A DNA stretch of 64,000 nucleotides from Pseudobdellovibrionaceae bacterium. GTDB lineage: Bacteria; Bdellovibrionota; Bdellovibrionia; Bdellovibrionales; Bdellovibrionaceae. Below the pieces are notes generated by a model, which searched no databases, was not told where the DNA came from, and saw only the letters and a list, made by a program, of their open reading frames with translations. Every line of letters begins with the position of its first letter. Within the stretch, counting starts at the first letter, position 1. Below, in pieces: positions 10,159-21,082 of this stretch. The position numbers were made by a program, and so were the translations under genes. The DNA is taken from assembly GCA_947449255.1 (NCBI GenBank), contig CANFQX010000011.1:1-64000 (forward strand), written 5' to 3'.

Positions 10159-11778
10159 CTATCTGGCGCGTGAAATACTTGTGTGGAATTCAACTTCTGT
10201 ATTTTCACGTTTTAGCCAGTTCAAATCCCACTCTTGATTGACCAACACGACGGGATTATCAATCAAATCACGGTAGATGTTTGCGCCACCTTTAAGCTCA
10301 GTGACGGGTTTGCCATCCTGAGTCCTTGGCCATCTTGCCACCGTGTAAGGCAAACGGTTGAGCTTCACTTCTAGATTGTATTCATCTTGCAAGCGATGAA
10401 GCAAAACTTCAAACTGCAACTCCCCGACTGCACCAATGATAGGATCTTGAAGTCCAACCAAGGGATCGACAAAGAGTTGAATTGCGCCCTCCTCAGATAG
10501 ATGCTTGAGAGCTTCTTGCATTTTTTGGCGTTTCAGCGCGTCACGCACTGACAGCCTGCCGAACAACTCAGGGGCAAACTTAGGAATGTCTTCAAATTGC
10601 ACTCGGCCATTTGACGATACGCAATCACCAATTGCAAAATTACCCGTATCGCCAACGCCCACAATGTCTCCAGCATAGGCTTCATCGATCGTCTCTTTAT
10701 CTGCCGCTATAAATTGTGAAGAATAGGAAAGGCGCAATTCCCGCGCGAGGCGAGAATGCTGCACTTTCATGCCGCGCTCAAACTTGCCCGAGCAAATTCG
10801 AATGAAAGCAATTCGATCACGATGTCGTTTATCCATGTTGGCCTGAATTTTAAATACAAAACCAGTAAACTGCGCATCAAGGGGATCAATTTCTTTCCCT
10901 TCAATTTTCTCATCTTTCGTTCGGCGAGGCTGTGGGCCCGGAGCATATTTGGTGAAAAACTTTAAAAAAGTATCCACGCCAAAATTTTGCTTTGCTGAAC
11001 CAAATGTGACGGGTGAAATTTGTCCCGATAAAAACTCGTCCACATCAAAGGGAGGCAGAGCGCTTTCGATTAAATCAAGCTCTTCCAGAACCTGATCTGC
11101 AGATTCTTTATCTAGATAATTGTAGAGGATCTGATCATCTTTTCCTTTGATGAAAGGAATAATTTGATAGTCTTCGACTTCTTCTCGGCGTTGATCATAG
11201 ATCCAAAGTTCTTTAGTTAGACGATTATAGATGCCTCTAAATCGCTGTCCAATCCCCAAGGGCCAAGTCACTGGATAGCACTGCATATTCAGTGTTTTTT
11301 CAATTTCATCGATTAAAGTGAGAGGATCTTTTCCCTCACGGTCCAATTTATTGACGAAGGTAAAAATTGGAATTTTGCGCAAGCGGCAAACTTCATAAAG
11401 TTTTTTTGTTCGCTCTTCCACGCCTTTGGCCACGTCAATCAACATTGCTGCGGAGTCAACGGCCATCAATACGCGGTAGGTGTCCTCAGAAAAATCTTTA
11501 TGTCCAGGTGTATCCAACAAATTTACACGCAAGCCATCAAAATCAAAAGTCATCACAGAAGATGTGATCGAAATTCCTTTTTGCCTCTCAAGCTCCATCC
11601 AGTCTGATGTCACTGCTTTTGAACCGGATTTCCCTTTCACTTCACCTGTTTCATGAATAACGCCACCATGATACAAAAGCTTTTCTGTCAGCGTGGTTTT
11701 ACCAGCATCGGGATGAGAAATGATCGCAAAGGTGCGACGTCGATTGATCTCTTTTTGAATTTGCGGAAGTGCGAGCAT
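10159..11778 (-). CDS. prfC: Peptide chain release factor 3
   Basis: ISHPDAGKTTLTEKLL, LLDTPGHKDFSEDTYRVL; 539 aa. Confidence 0.94.
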   Translation of the reverse strand: MLALPQIQKEINRRRTFAIISHPDAGKTTLTEKLLYHGGVIHETGEVKGKSGSKAVTSDWMELERQKGISITSSVMTFDFDGLRVNLLDTPGHKDFSEDTYRVLMAVDSAAMLIDVAKGVEERTKKLYEVCRLRKIPIFTFVNKLDREGKDPLTLIDEIEKTLNMQCYPVTWPLGIGQRFRGIYNRLTKELWIYDQRREEVEDYQIIPFIKGKDDQILYNYLDKESADQVLEELDLIESALPPFDVDEFLSGQISPVTFGSAKQNFGVDTFLKFFTKYAPGPQPRRTKDEKIEGKEIDPLDAQFTGFVFKIQANMDKRHRDRIAFIRICSGKFERGMKVQHSRLARELRLSYSSQFIAADKETIDEAYAGDIVGVGDTGNFAIGDCVSSNGRVQFEDIPKFAPELFGRLSVRDALKRQKMQEALKHLSEEGAIQLFVDPLVGLQDPIIGAVGELQFEVLLHRLQDEYNLEVKLNRLPYTVARWPRTQDGKPVTELKGGANIYRDLIDNPVVLVNQEWDLNWLKRENTEVEFHTSISRAR

Positions 11779-12065
11779 ACTTAAACCTTTATTTTAACTA
11801 TTAAAAACGTATTTAAGCCAAGGCTTTAGAGACCTGCAAGAGTTAACCCAAGCCGCATGATATTAACGCCTTAAGTCACTTTAACTCTTGCGAATTTCAA
11901 ACCTGAGCGCTATAAATCACCCAAACTTTCACCCCCCCTGGTTTGGAGCCAGGTAAGAATGTCGGCTTTAAGCTTCACTTGGATAACTGCAGAAGATATT
12001 CATTTTCCAGTTTTCGCTTGGGCTCCCATCGCCGTCATTTCAGGGATCACTGAGGTGCCACACAA

Positions 12066-13016
12066 ATGACAAATTCAGAACAATTCAAAGCGTCCAAAAA
12101 ATATTATGTTACAACATTTTATGATTTTTTAACACTCGAAGATCCAAATATTGTTAAAACAGATCTTGAGAATAAAGCCGCAGAGCTTAAAGTCAGAGGC
12201 CTCATCATCATTGGTACAGAGGGCTTTAACGCCACAATTTCTGCGGAATCTGAGGAATCCTTTCAATCCTGGAAGCAATTTATCCGTGATTATTTCAAGC
12301 TTCCTGGGCAATTTTTTAAGGATTCTGAATCAGAAAAATCACCTTTTCGCCGTTTTAAAGTTAAAATTCGCGAAGAGATTGTCACTACGGGACTGCCTGG
12401 AGTTGTTCCGCCTGAGGGTATCAATCACCATTTGTCACCCGAAGAATGGAATCGCGTGATGAAGGAAGAAGATGATTTCGTTCTGATTGATACTCGCAAT
12501 TGGTATGAGTTCCGCTTGGGAACCTTCAAAGGGGCACTGAATCCAAATATCGAAAAATTCACCGATTTTCCCCAGTACATCGAATCCCAAGGAATTTCTA
12601 AAGATAAAAAAATGCTCATTTTCTGCACGGGCGGAATTCGCTGCGAGAAGGGCATTCTTGAATTGCAAAATAAAGGTTATCACAATGTCTTTCAGCTCAA
12701 TGGTGGAATTATTAATTACATTAAAGAAAGCCCAAATGATCAGTATGAAGGCGAATGCTTCGTGTTTGACCATCGTGTGGCCTTGGATCAAGATCTTAAA
12801 CCCTCTAAAAAGTATGGCCTCTGCCCTCACTGCGGCCAGCCTTCTGAATTAAAAATTTCATGTGCACGCTGTGATGCTGAAGAACTGATCTGTGTTGATT
12901 GCGCTGAGCTTGAAGTTAAAAAAGAGACTTGCTCAAAAAACTGTGCTCACCACTGGACGGTTCGGCCTGGTAAAAAGGGTCCACGCCAAGTTTTGCCTTT
13001 TGAACTTGAGGACTAA
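12066..13016 (+). CDS. trhO: tRNA uridine(34) hydroxylase, rhodanese family (YceA/TrhO)
   Basis: GTEGFNATIS, VLIDTRNWYEFRLGTFKGALNP, catalytic CTGGIRCEKG; Cys-rich C-terminus. Confidence 0.9.
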   Translation: MTNSEQFKASKKYYVTTFYDFLTLEDPNIVKTDLENKAAELKVRGLIIIGTEGFNATISAESEESFQSWKQFIRDYFKLPGQFFKDSESEKSPFRRFKVKIREEIVTTGLPGVVPPEGINHHLSPEEWNRVMKEEDDFVLIDTRNWYEFRLGTFKGALNPNIEKFTDFPQYIESQGISKDKKMLIFCTGGIRCEKGILELQNKGYHNVFQLNGGIINYIKESPNDQYEGECFVFDHRVALDQDLKPSKKYGLCPHCGQPSELKISCARCDAEELICVDCAELEVKKETCSKNCAHHWTVRPGKKGPRQVLPFELED

Positions 13017-13160
13017 GTCTTTAAAGAGAGCACTTCTGAGGAGAGTTTGCAGAATTGATTCAATGCGCATTAATTCTGCAAATAAATTCAATTAAAAAAC
13101 TAAGTTGTTGACCCACCCTCATCACATCTATAGAACTAAGCCTTCAGAACGAACACTTGT

Positions 13161-13244
<84 letters not shown>

Positions 13245-13253
<9 letters not shown>

Positions 13254-13277
13254 GATACTTTGAGATCGGTTTTTTTA
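13245..13277 (+). terminator. Terminator of tRNA-fMet
   Basis: AAAAAAACCGAT-ACTTTGAG-ATCGGTTTTTTT. Confidence 0.85.
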
Positions 13278-13333
13278 TGTCTTACTTATAAATAATAAAT
13301 TGTTTTAATTTCCATACAATCCATAGACTCCGA

Positions 13334-13654
13334 TCACACAACCAGCTGCCCCTCTGACCAAAATCTTGCGGATTCGGTCAAACCTGAAAGCACAGAGTGA
13401 AAATGAGCTTGGGTCTGCAAGCGATCGGCTCCAAATATTTTCTCAAATTCATTTCTGATGAAGGGAACTTTAGAGGTCCCACCAGTCAAACAAACCAGGT
13501 CCACCTGGTCTGGTGTGATCTGTGCACTCTTCATGCAGGAGTTGAGTGCTGCAAATATTTTCTCGCGAGTTTCATCGGTAATGGAAAGGGCTCGTCTAGT
13601 TTTTCTCTATTTTTAAAGAAAGCAAACACCTGTTGATCTTCAATTAAAATAAAA
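13334..13654 (-). pseudogene. Decayed 3' fragment of the Hsp70-like gene, duplicate of ~14841-15244
   Basis: Near-identical to the 3' end of the downstream gene, with an 81-bp deletion between GTTTC microrepeats and a 1-bp frameshift. Confidence 0.9.
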
Positions 13655-13724
13655 CTTCTAAATTTAGAAATTTCCCTTTTTGGTTGTTAGTAATAGCGTG
13701 TTTACTTTTATAACTCATGATCAA

Positions 13725-14704
13725 TCAATTCTTCTTTTTGGTTTTAGCCTTAACAACCTTTTTCTTCGCAGACTCTAGATTGTGTTCAATCGCTGGAACT
13801 GCACTCTTTACGAGCTTATCAAAATGGGACTCAAATAGATGATCTTGCACAACTCTGTATTTCTCAAATTCACTCTCAGCAAAATTCTTTGCAAATTGGG
13901 CTGATATTTTCCCAGTATCCTTTAAAATTTCACGATCATCCATTTCAAGAAAGCGATCTATGCGCATTGCCCAATCGCTCATGGTCAAATGACTTCTGCG
14001 GCAGTCTGACCATGAATCGCATAATGCATTTTATTTTGAACTTTAGCGAAGAATGCTTTAGTGGTTTCTCCTTCAGAATCGTAATCCATGGCAGTTGTAT
14101 AGATATCCGTGATCTTCTGATAAAATCTCCGTTCACTCAGGCGAATTTCACGGATTTCTTCAAGAAGTTGTTCAAAATAATCTTCGCCCAAGAAAGCACC
14201 ATTCTCTAGGCGTTTTCTGTCGAGTACAAATCCTTTAATAGAAAATTCTTTTAAAATACGAGTGGCCCACTGGCGAAACTCAGTAGCTCTTTTAGAATTA
14301 ACTCGGTAACCTACTGAGATCACAGCATCTAGGTTATAGAACTGGGTGTTATAGCTTTTCCCGTCAGTGGCAGTTATTCGGTAATTCCGAATAACTGATT
14401 CTTCATGCAATTCCTTAGATTTGAAGATGTTTTTTAGGTGCTCGTTGACATTAGGAACCCCAACCTCAAAGAGTTGGGCCATCATTTTTTGAGTTAGCCA
14501 CAGACTCTCGTCATCGTAGCGAACTTCAATGCCTTGCTCCTTAGCCTGGGAAGTAAAAATTAGAAACTCAGCCGTACTATTGCGAATAATTAAATCTTTT
14601 TTGTTCTTTTTCTTCATACTTAGTTTCCAATCTTTACTGCAATAACTTGCACATTGAGCGGCTTTTTTAGAAATTCCATAATTTGCTAAATAAGAAATAT
14701 CCAC
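13725..14704 (-). pseudogene. rhuM: RhuM (virulence protein RhuM/Fic-DOC-associated) family gene, split by an internal deletion/frameshift
   Basis: N-part IEVRYDDESLWLTQKMMAQLFEV..NEHLKNIF..GYRVNSKRATEFRQWATRILKEF ends at GQTAAEVI*; C-part TMSDWAMRIDRFLEMDDREILKDTGKISAQFAKNFAESEFEKYR follows out of frame. Confidence 0.8.
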
Positions 14705-14734
14705 AAGATCAAGAATGTCGCGTAATAGATCATG

Positions 14735-14760
14735 CCCGCAACCATTTTTCTAAAAAAACC
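14735..14760 (+). repeat. Direct repeat copy 2 of the tRNA-fMet 3' end (att-like)
   Basis: 26-bp exact match to 13228-13253; the following terminator stem is mutated. Confidence 0.9.
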
Positions 14761-14840
14761 CGATTCTTTGAGATCATTTTTTAATGCCTTAGAGATAAAT
14801 AACAACCTGGTTTAAATCCTCAACGATCAAAATGCTCCGA

Positions 14841-16136
14841 TCACACAACCCGCTGCCCCTCTGACCAAAATCTTGCGGATTCGGTCAAACCTGAAAGCAC
14901 AGAGTGAAAATGAGCTTGGGTCTGCAAGCGATCGGCTCCAAATATTTTCTCAAATTCAGCTCTAATGAAGGGCACCTTAGAGGTCCCTCCGGTCAAACAA
15001 ACCAGGTCCACCTGGTCTGGTGTGATCTGTGCACTCTTCATGCAGGAGTTGAGTGCTGCAAATATTTTCTCGCGAGTTTCAGCAGCCCATTCGATAAACT
15101 GAGCGCTTGAAAAGCTTTCAGAAATCTCTAAACCTGGATAATCAAAAACAAACTGCGTTTCGTCGGCAAGGGAAAGGGCTCGTTTAGTTTTTTCTATGTT
15201 TTCAAAGAAAGGAAACACCTGTTGATCTTCAATTAAAATAAAAAGCCGCTCAATGGCCTGATTGTCCGCTTTTGTTAAAGTGCACTTTTTCACTTCGCGA
15301 ATAAATTCATAGGTTTCTTTTTCTTTAAGATGAACCATATGTGCTGGATGATTCAGTCGCTGCGCAATTCCAACAGGCATGGTCAGAACATTGCTCCCCA
15401 TGGGCAATCGATAACGTGATTTTGCTCCAAAGTGCTGATTCAAGCGATGACTCATAAAAATGCTGTCCAACGAATCACCGGCCAAAGGACATCCATCGAT
15501 GGCAAGCACGTCGTCTTTCGAAAAGCTTTCCGGACGCAACTTAATCACGGTGAAATCTGAGGTTCCTCCGCCAAAGTCGCCGATCAGTACAATCTTTTCA
15601 GAATTGAGCTGCCGACGATAATCAAAGGCTGCAGCCAAAGGTTCTGGCACAAATTGCACTTCTTTGAAACCTGCAAAGGCCGCTGCTTTTTGCATTCGAT
15701 GCAGAGCAAAGCCCTCGCTGGCCTCATCCATGGAATACCGCGCAGGGCGACCAATAACGGCGCGCTCTATGGAGGCATTTAAAATTTTTTCGGCTCTTTT
15801 CTTAAGCTCTAACAAAAAGACACCAATGAGTGTTTCCAGACTGAGGATGCGGTTGTCTAAAATTGTTCCCAGATAATTCTGGTTCGGCAAATGCGATTTG
15901 AAAGAGCGAAACAGTCTCCCCTCCATATCCTGTTCAATATATTTAGAAATGGCATCCACTCCGTAATAGCATTGATCCTGACTGGGAAAATACAAAAGTG
16001 TTCGCATCATGGTTGGATCTTCAGAGAGAGGATCTATATGAAGGGCTTCATGGCGTTTTCCCTGATGAAAAGCGCCCACGAGAGAATTGCTTGTGCCAAA
16101 ATCTATGGATAGAAAACTGTCTGTACTCATCTGCAA
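14841..16136 (-). CDS. Hsp70-family (YegD-like) chaperone protein
   Basis: FLSIDFGTSNSLVGA, VLIGDFGGGTSDFTV, LVCLTGGTSKVPFIR actin-fold ATPase motifs; 431 aa without the canonical DnaK C-terminus. Confidence 0.88.
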   Translation of the reverse strand: MQMSTDSFLSIDFGTSNSLVGAFHQGKRHEALHIDPLSEDPTMMRTLLYFPSQDQCYYGVDAISKYIEQDMEGRLFRSFKSHLPNQNYLGTILDNRILSLETLIGVFLLELKKRAEKILNASIERAVIGRPARYSMDEASEGFALHRMQKAAAFAGFKEVQFVPEPLAAAFDYRRQLNSEKIVLIGDFGGGTSDFTVIKLRPESFSKDDVLAIDGCPLAGDSLDSIFMSHRLNQHFGAKSRYRLPMGSNVLTMPVGIAQRLNHPAHMVHLKEKETYEFIREVKKCTLTKADNQAIERLFILIEDQQVFPFFENIEKTKRALSLADETQFVFDYPGLEISESFSSAQFIEWAAETREKIFAALNSCMKSAQITPDQVDLVCLTGGTSKVPFIRAEFEKIFGADRLQTQAHFHSVLSGLTESARFWSEGQRVV

Positions 16137-16223
16137 AGGGTATCAAAAACAAACATCTCATGTCCAATTTTTTGAAAATTTTTTTTCATGTGAATCGAAT
16201 TTTCTTAAAGTCCTCGATCCACT

Positions 16224-17150
16224 TTATATTTTTCTCAAGATATTTTGCATTTCAAATGTCAGAAGCTCGGAAGCCTCATCAGGGCGGTCATTGTCTGTGA
16301 CCACTCGCACTTCTAAAGTCACGCCCAATCGCCTTAGACTTAAGCCCTCAGTTTTAACTTTTTTGAAAAATCCATAAATGAGAGGCTCATTCCGATTCAA
16401 CAATTCACCGAAGACGGACCCTTTGATCTCTCCATCATCAATGGAGTTGGTTGTTGCCTCGGCCGCAGCAATAAAAAATCTGCGTCCTTCAAATCCCACA
16501 GCGTCCGTGATGGTGAGCTGAACTCCATCATACAATCCTAAATTAAATTCTCCAACTTCTCTTGGGGCTATTTGGGACGAGCCTGACATCCCCAAGATCA
16601 CATCAATAAATTCAGATTTGTCGTATTCAAAAAAACGATCTCGATCGCCTTCAGAATTTCCGCGATGAAAAAGAATGAGCCGGTCTCCCTCAATAAAGGC
16701 GCCTTCAATATTCAAGAAACCATGTCTTTTAAAGATTGGATCAAAAAAAGGAGATAAATTAAACTGCATGATGTTGGCTGATGAAACAGAACCATTTTCT
16801 TGAATCGGAATAAAGACAGCCAAATATCTTAGAAGTGAAGATCCAGAGGGAAAAGCGACCAATCCTTTTTGGGGCAAGCGTGGATCATCGATCCTAAACA
16901 AGGATTCAAAATCAGGCTTTTGCTTTTTTCGCAATTTTTCGTCGATCGGCAAAGAGCCCGGTAAGATTCTTTCTAGAAAAGAATCCTCCGGACCGCTTCC
17001 CAGAATTCCTAAATTTAAATCGTTGTCTGCCACTGTATAAATCTTATCTTCAGTGGTCACAAGCCCACTGGCTGCTGAAATAAACTTGGGTCCTTCTGGC
17101 GTCGAGAAGATTAACGGGCGCCTCTTGAGCGGGGTAAATTCAACCGTCAC
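16224..17150 (-). CDS. Conserved hypothetical protein, possible beta-propeller
   Basis: 308-aa ORF with repeated beta-strand-like segments; no secure family. Confidence 0.6.
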   Translation of the reverse strand: MTVEFTPLKRRPLIFSTPEGPKFISAASGLVTTEDKIYTVADNDLNLGILGSGPEDSFLERILPGSLPIDEKLRKKQKPDFESLFRIDDPRLPQKGLVAFPSGSSLLRYLAVFIPIQENGSVSSANIMQFNLSPFFDPIFKRHGFLNIEGAFIEGDRLILFHRGNSEGDRDRFFEYDKSEFIDVILGMSGSSQIAPREVGEFNLGLYDGVQLTITDAVGFEGRRFFIAAAEATTNSIDDGEIKGSVFGELLNRNEPLIYGFFKKVKTEGLSLRRLGVTLEVRVVTDNDRPDEASELLTFEMQNILRKI

Positions 17151-17200
17151 ACTGAGTCCTTTTATTCGATTTCTTTCCAGGGAATATCTTTAATTCCAAC

Positions 17201-17878
17201 TTATTTCTTTTTCAATTCGAACATGATTTCATTTCGACGTAAAAAGGGCAGCGTCCATGGTGGATTGTAGCCCGCAAACTGCGGCCCTGAATTGATCTCA
17301 TACCCACTTTGGGTTGCGAGCCATTTTTTCAATTCCTCAGCCTTTTGATCATTGATGCTTTCACTCCAAAAGCCAGAGTACTGAAAGGCGCCAATATATC
17401 TTTCAGGTATTTCTACAAAGACTATATTTTTATTCTTAGGAATGGGCAGGTCCTGCAGTTTATATTTTGATGGCATCATAAACGACATGACCCAGCCCTG
17501 CTCGCTCTTGGTTTGAGTCACTGGCGCCGTCATTGCGATCTTCTCACTTTCGGCAACTCGGCCTTGCACCACGGGCCCAGTCATCGCTATATTTTGTTTT
17601 TTTTCATTGCCCCCAAAAATGTAGCCAGCAAGGATCCGAAAGGCCTTGCTTTGAGCTTCTGAAAAATCTCCCTGCACCACTGTCTGAGCCAGAATATAGG
17701 GCGAATAAAGTCGGATCTGCTTGTTGTCAGCGGATTGCACAACTTCGTATTTGGGAGTTTCCTCTGATCGAACTCCAAAAACTGAACAAGCGCCCTGAAG
17801 TAATGCTATAGCCATAAAAACTCCTTGGATTAATGTGGATCGAATATTCAACGGAACCTCCCGAATATAAAAATGCAC
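17201..17878 (-). CDS. SOUL-family heme-binding protein, secreted
   Basis: EETPKYEVVQSADNKQIRLYSPYILAQTVVQGDFSEA..FRILAGYIFGGNEKKQNIAMTGPVVQ..IAMTAPV. Confidence 0.88.
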   Translation of the reverse strand: MHFYIREVPLNIRSTLIQGVFMAIALLQGACSVFGVRSEETPKYEVVQSADNKQIRLYSPYILAQTVVQGDFSEAQSKAFRILAGYIFGGNEKKQNIAMTGPVVQGRVAESEKIAMTAPVTQTKSEQGWVMSFMMPSKYKLQDLPIPKNKNIVFVEIPERYIGAFQYSGFWSESINDQKAEELKKWLATQSGYEINSGPQFAGYNPPWTLPFLRRNEIMFELKKK

Positions 17879-18126
17879 CTACTAAAGACCACCCCTAAAG
17901 ACTATTGTATTTGATCCATGGAATCTCGTCATAATAAATAGATTTTTTAGAACTCCCTCGAATTCTTATAATTTGGACTGAAGGGCATTAAAGCAAGGGT
18001 CGATAATGCTTTTGCTTTAATGCGAACAGTCAAAATATTTCTATTTATTTGATATTTTAATTGGCACGTTTATTTAGCCTTGCACTTTTCCTCCGACCAA
18101 ATTATAAAGTATCCTTCTTTCTAGTG

Positions 18127-18202
18127 GTGGCCGTAGCTCAGTTGGTAGAGCATCGGATTGTGATTCCGAATGTCGCGGGTTCAAGCCCCGTCGGTCACCC
18201 CA
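18127..18202 (+). tRNA. tRNA-His (GTG)
   Basis: Cloverleaf with anticodon GTG, G at -1 position and C73, encoded CCA. Confidence 0.94.
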
Positions 18203-18226
18203 ATTTTACTTATTGCCTGAGAACCC

Positions 18227-18538
18227 CTAAAACTCCTGAAGCCCCAAAATCTCTTTACACGCCTCCATCTGACGATCAATTTCAGCAAGTGCTTTTTCTA
18301 ATTTTAACATATCCCGTGAATCAAGATCCACATCCAGAGAAGCCTGAACCATGGCGTGTTTCTTTAACCACTGTCCCTGGCGAGAAGCATAGTCTTCAGG
18401 AATTCCGGAACGGAGGGCTGCCAATCTTGCATCGCGATCTTTATGAAACTCAACGATAAATTTTAAGGTCTCAAGAGTTAATATTTTTTTGTGCGCTTTA
18501 AGCCTCGAAGAAAAACCCATCTGTCTAATTCTCATCAC
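18227..18538 (-). CDS. Hypothetical protein
   Basis: 103-aa ORF, helical charged composition. Confidence 0.55.
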   Translation of the reverse strand: MMRIRQMGFSSRLKAHKKILTLETLKFIVEFHKDRDARLAALRSGIPEDYASRQGQWLKKHAMVQASLDVDLDSRDMLKLEKALAEIDRQMEACKEILGLQEF

Positions 18539-18705
18539 TCCCCTCGTCTTAAATTCCTACCCGGAAAGACCTTGAAATTCACTCTTATCTTCACTCATAA
18601 ATTAACTAGCCAATCCCTCAAAGAATTCATGGATAGTTTGCATGTCCACTGAAGTTCAGTCATCATAATTGAAGCCTTAGAATCGCTAACGAAAGAAACT
18701 CTCAC

Positions 18706-19755
18706 ATGCGAGCAGCCAGGTCTTTCTTTATTCTATTATTTGCAGCAAGCTTATTAGGAGGCTGCTCCAGCATGACAAAAAAAAAGACAACCTATCCCCT
18801 CTCAGAACATTACGATGGCAAGCGCTTCTTCAATCCCTGGGGAGCTAATAATACAAAAAGCTTATGGGATGTCCTGGCTTGGAAGCTGACCAGCAAGGCT
18901 GCCACTTGGCCAGAGCAAGAACACAAAAAAATTGATGCTGAAGCCCTCATCGCCGCTGGAAAATCAGATCAGGTTCATGTGACCTATATTGGTCATGCGA
19001 CGACTTACATTCAAAACAATAAGCTGAGCATTCTGACGGATCCTCATTTCAGCCATCGAGCGAGCCCCTTGAGTTTTGCTGGCCCCTCAAGAATTAGAAA
19101 GCCTGCTTTTGAAATCTTGCAATTGCCAGCCGTCGATATCGTCTTGATCAGTCATAACCACTATGACCACCTTGACCTTCCCACACTGAAGGAACTTGAA
19201 AAGCGTTTTCATCCCCATTTTATTGTTCCCCTGGGCAACGCCGAACTCTTAAAAAGCGAAGGCCTGCAGAAAATAACTGAACTGGATTGGTGGGAAAAAT
19301 TTGAAAATATTCAATTGGTGCCAGCCCAACATTGGTCGGCGCGTGGCGTCTTAGACCGCAATAAAGCCCTCTGGGGCGGATATGTCATTACTATGTCAGA
19401 TCAAAAAATATATTTTGCCGGTGACACCGGATACGGTCCTCACTTTAAAATGATTGGCGAAAAAAGCGGGCCCATTAAATTGGCCATCCTGCCAATAGGT
19501 GCCTATGAACCTCGTTGGTTTATGAAAGATCAGCATCTCAATCCTGATGACGCCATTCAAGCCCACCTGGATCTTAAATCCGAAGGGGGCTTTGCCATTC
19601 ACTTTGAAACCTTTCAACTGACAGATGAAGGCTTTGATGAACCTCGAAATCAGCTGAATGAATTGCTAAAAAAATACAATGTTCCCCCGGCTGCCTTTTT
19701 AACCCCTCAGTTCGGCGAAACATTCACGATCAAGGAGTCCACATGCAACCCATAG
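18706..19755 (+). CDS. MBL-fold metal hydrolase lipoprotein (NAPE-PLD-like)
   Basis: Lipobox LLGGCSS; VTYIGHATTYIQ, SHNHYDHLDLPTL, YFAGDTGYG. Confidence 0.88.
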   Translation: MRAARSFFILLFAASLLGGCSSMTKKKTTYPLSEHYDGKRFFNPWGANNTKSLWDVLAWKLTSKAATWPEQEHKKIDAEALIAAGKSDQVHVTYIGHATTYIQNNKLSILTDPHFSHRASPLSFAGPSRIRKPAFEILQLPAVDIVLISHNHYDHLDLPTLKELEKRFHPHFIVPLGNAELLKSEGLQKITELDWWEKFENIQLVPAQHWSARGVLDRNKALWGGYVITMSDQKIYFAGDTGYGPHFKMIGEKSGPIKLAILPIGAYEPRWFMKDQHLNPDDAIQAHLDLKSEGGFAIHFETFQLTDEGFDEPRNQLNELLKKYNVPPAAFLTPQFGETFTIKESTCNP

Positions 19756-20372
19756 ATATTTACTGTATGGCCAATCAAGATCGAAGTGATCGAGTTCGCT
19801 GGCTGCTTGAAGAGCTTGAAGTCCCCTTCAAGGATCATTATCTGAAAAAGAAATCAGGAGACATGGACTCCCCTGAATATCGCAAACTCAACCCTACGGG
19901 CAGAGTCCCTACAATCAAAGACGGCGAAACGGTCGTCTTTGAATCGGGGGCCATTTGCCTTTACCTGGCGGATAAGTTTCAAAATAAAAACTTGGCACCA
20001 AAACTGGACTCGCCAGAGAGGGCCGCGTACTTGCAGTGGATGGTTTGGTCTGTCGCAAGCCTTGAGTGTGTTGTGGCCAGGATGTACACCCATGTCCGCA
20101 CAGAAGAAGAGAAAAAAGAGACCCATCGATTCACTCAGGAGCAATGCGAAGCTTTTAAACTAGCACTGCTGCCGATTCTTGAAAAACAAGACTATATTTT
20201 AAAAAGTGGTTTCTCGGCTGCGGATATTATGCTTGCTGCCGTTATTCCTGGTGCTTGGGATTTTTTAGTTGAACCAAATCCAGCGATCAAAAATTATATG
20301 GAAAGATTGATGAAACGTCCGGCAGCAATCAAAACAAAAGTTTTTGAAATGCCCGATATGAGTGGCTTCTAA
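19743..20372 (+). CDS. Glutathione S-transferase family protein
   Basis: RVRWLLEELEVPFKDHYL, NPTGRVPTIKDGETVVFESGAICLYLADKF; overlaps upstream gene by 13 bp. Confidence 0.88.
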   Translation: MQPIDIYCMANQDRSDRVRWLLEELEVPFKDHYLKKKSGDMDSPEYRKLNPTGRVPTIKDGETVVFESGAICLYLADKFQNKNLAPKLDSPERAAYLQWMVWSVASLECVVARMYTHVRTEEEKKETHRFTQEQCEAFKLALLPILEKQDYILKSGFSAADIMLAAVIPGAWDFLVEPNPAIKNYMERLMKRPAAIKTKVFEMPDMSGF

Positions 20373-20374
20373 AG

Positions 20375-21073
20375 TTACTCATCCTCAAACAAGGACAGTT
20401 GCCCGGTATAATTTTTTAGAGGTTGTTGCTTTGTAAACCCAAAAGGCACAGCCTCTTTATTTTTAAGCAAGAAATCAACCCAATCTTCACCACTTTTGTT
20501 TTTCTGCAACCATTGCCTTTGAACTTCAGGCTTAAGAAACAAGGGGCAACGATCGTGACCCGCGGCAAGGATATCTTCTGGGGGCTCTGTTGTTATAATA
20601 GCGAAGGACTCGATATTTTGCCCTGAAGCAGAATCCTTCCAGACATCCCAAATTCCTGCAGCCGTCAAAACATGGTGATCTTTGGCTTCAATTTTAATGT
20701 TGTGTCCCGCAAAGTCCCCTGTATAGACGGATTCATAAAAATTGAGAATGGGAACTAAGCAGTGCTTGCTTTTAAATGGCCCTTGCCAAGAAGGCTTATT
20801 TAAAACCTCCTCTAGGCGAGCGTTGTAGGTTGCAAATTTAGGTTTTTTTACCTTAGACCAATTTGGAATCAGAGAATAGTTCATCAATTTTAATTGCAGT
20901 GGAATCTCAGTCGATTCAGCTGATTTAACAGACTCCGCTCCAGCAACAATCACCGGCGCTATTTTATGGGGAAAGATAATCTCATTAGGCAACACGTGAA
21001 TTTGTGGAAAAGACACCTTGTATGTCTTCTCCAACAAATTGTACTCTGCGGCTGAACCGTATTTTGCACACAT
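20375..21073 (-). CDS. SRAP (SOS response-associated peptidase / YedK-HMCES) protein
   Basis: Met-Cys N-terminus, YNARLEEVLNKPSWQGPFKSKHCLVPILNFYE, AAGIWDVWKD, FAIITTEPPEDI..HDRCPLFL. Confidence 0.88.
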   Translation of the reverse strand: MCAKYGSAAEYNLLEKTYKVSFPQIHVLPNEIIFPHKIAPVIVAGAESVKSAESTEIPLQLKLMNYSLIPNWSKVKKPKFATYNARLEEVLNKPSWQGPFKSKHCLVPILNFYESVYTGDFAGHNIKIEAKDHHVLTAAGIWDVWKDSASGQNIESFAIITTEPPEDILAAGHDRCPLFLKPEVQRQWLQKNKSGEDWVDFLLKNKEAVPFGFTKQQPLKNYTGQLSLFEDE

Positions 21074-21082
21074 CGTTTTTTT

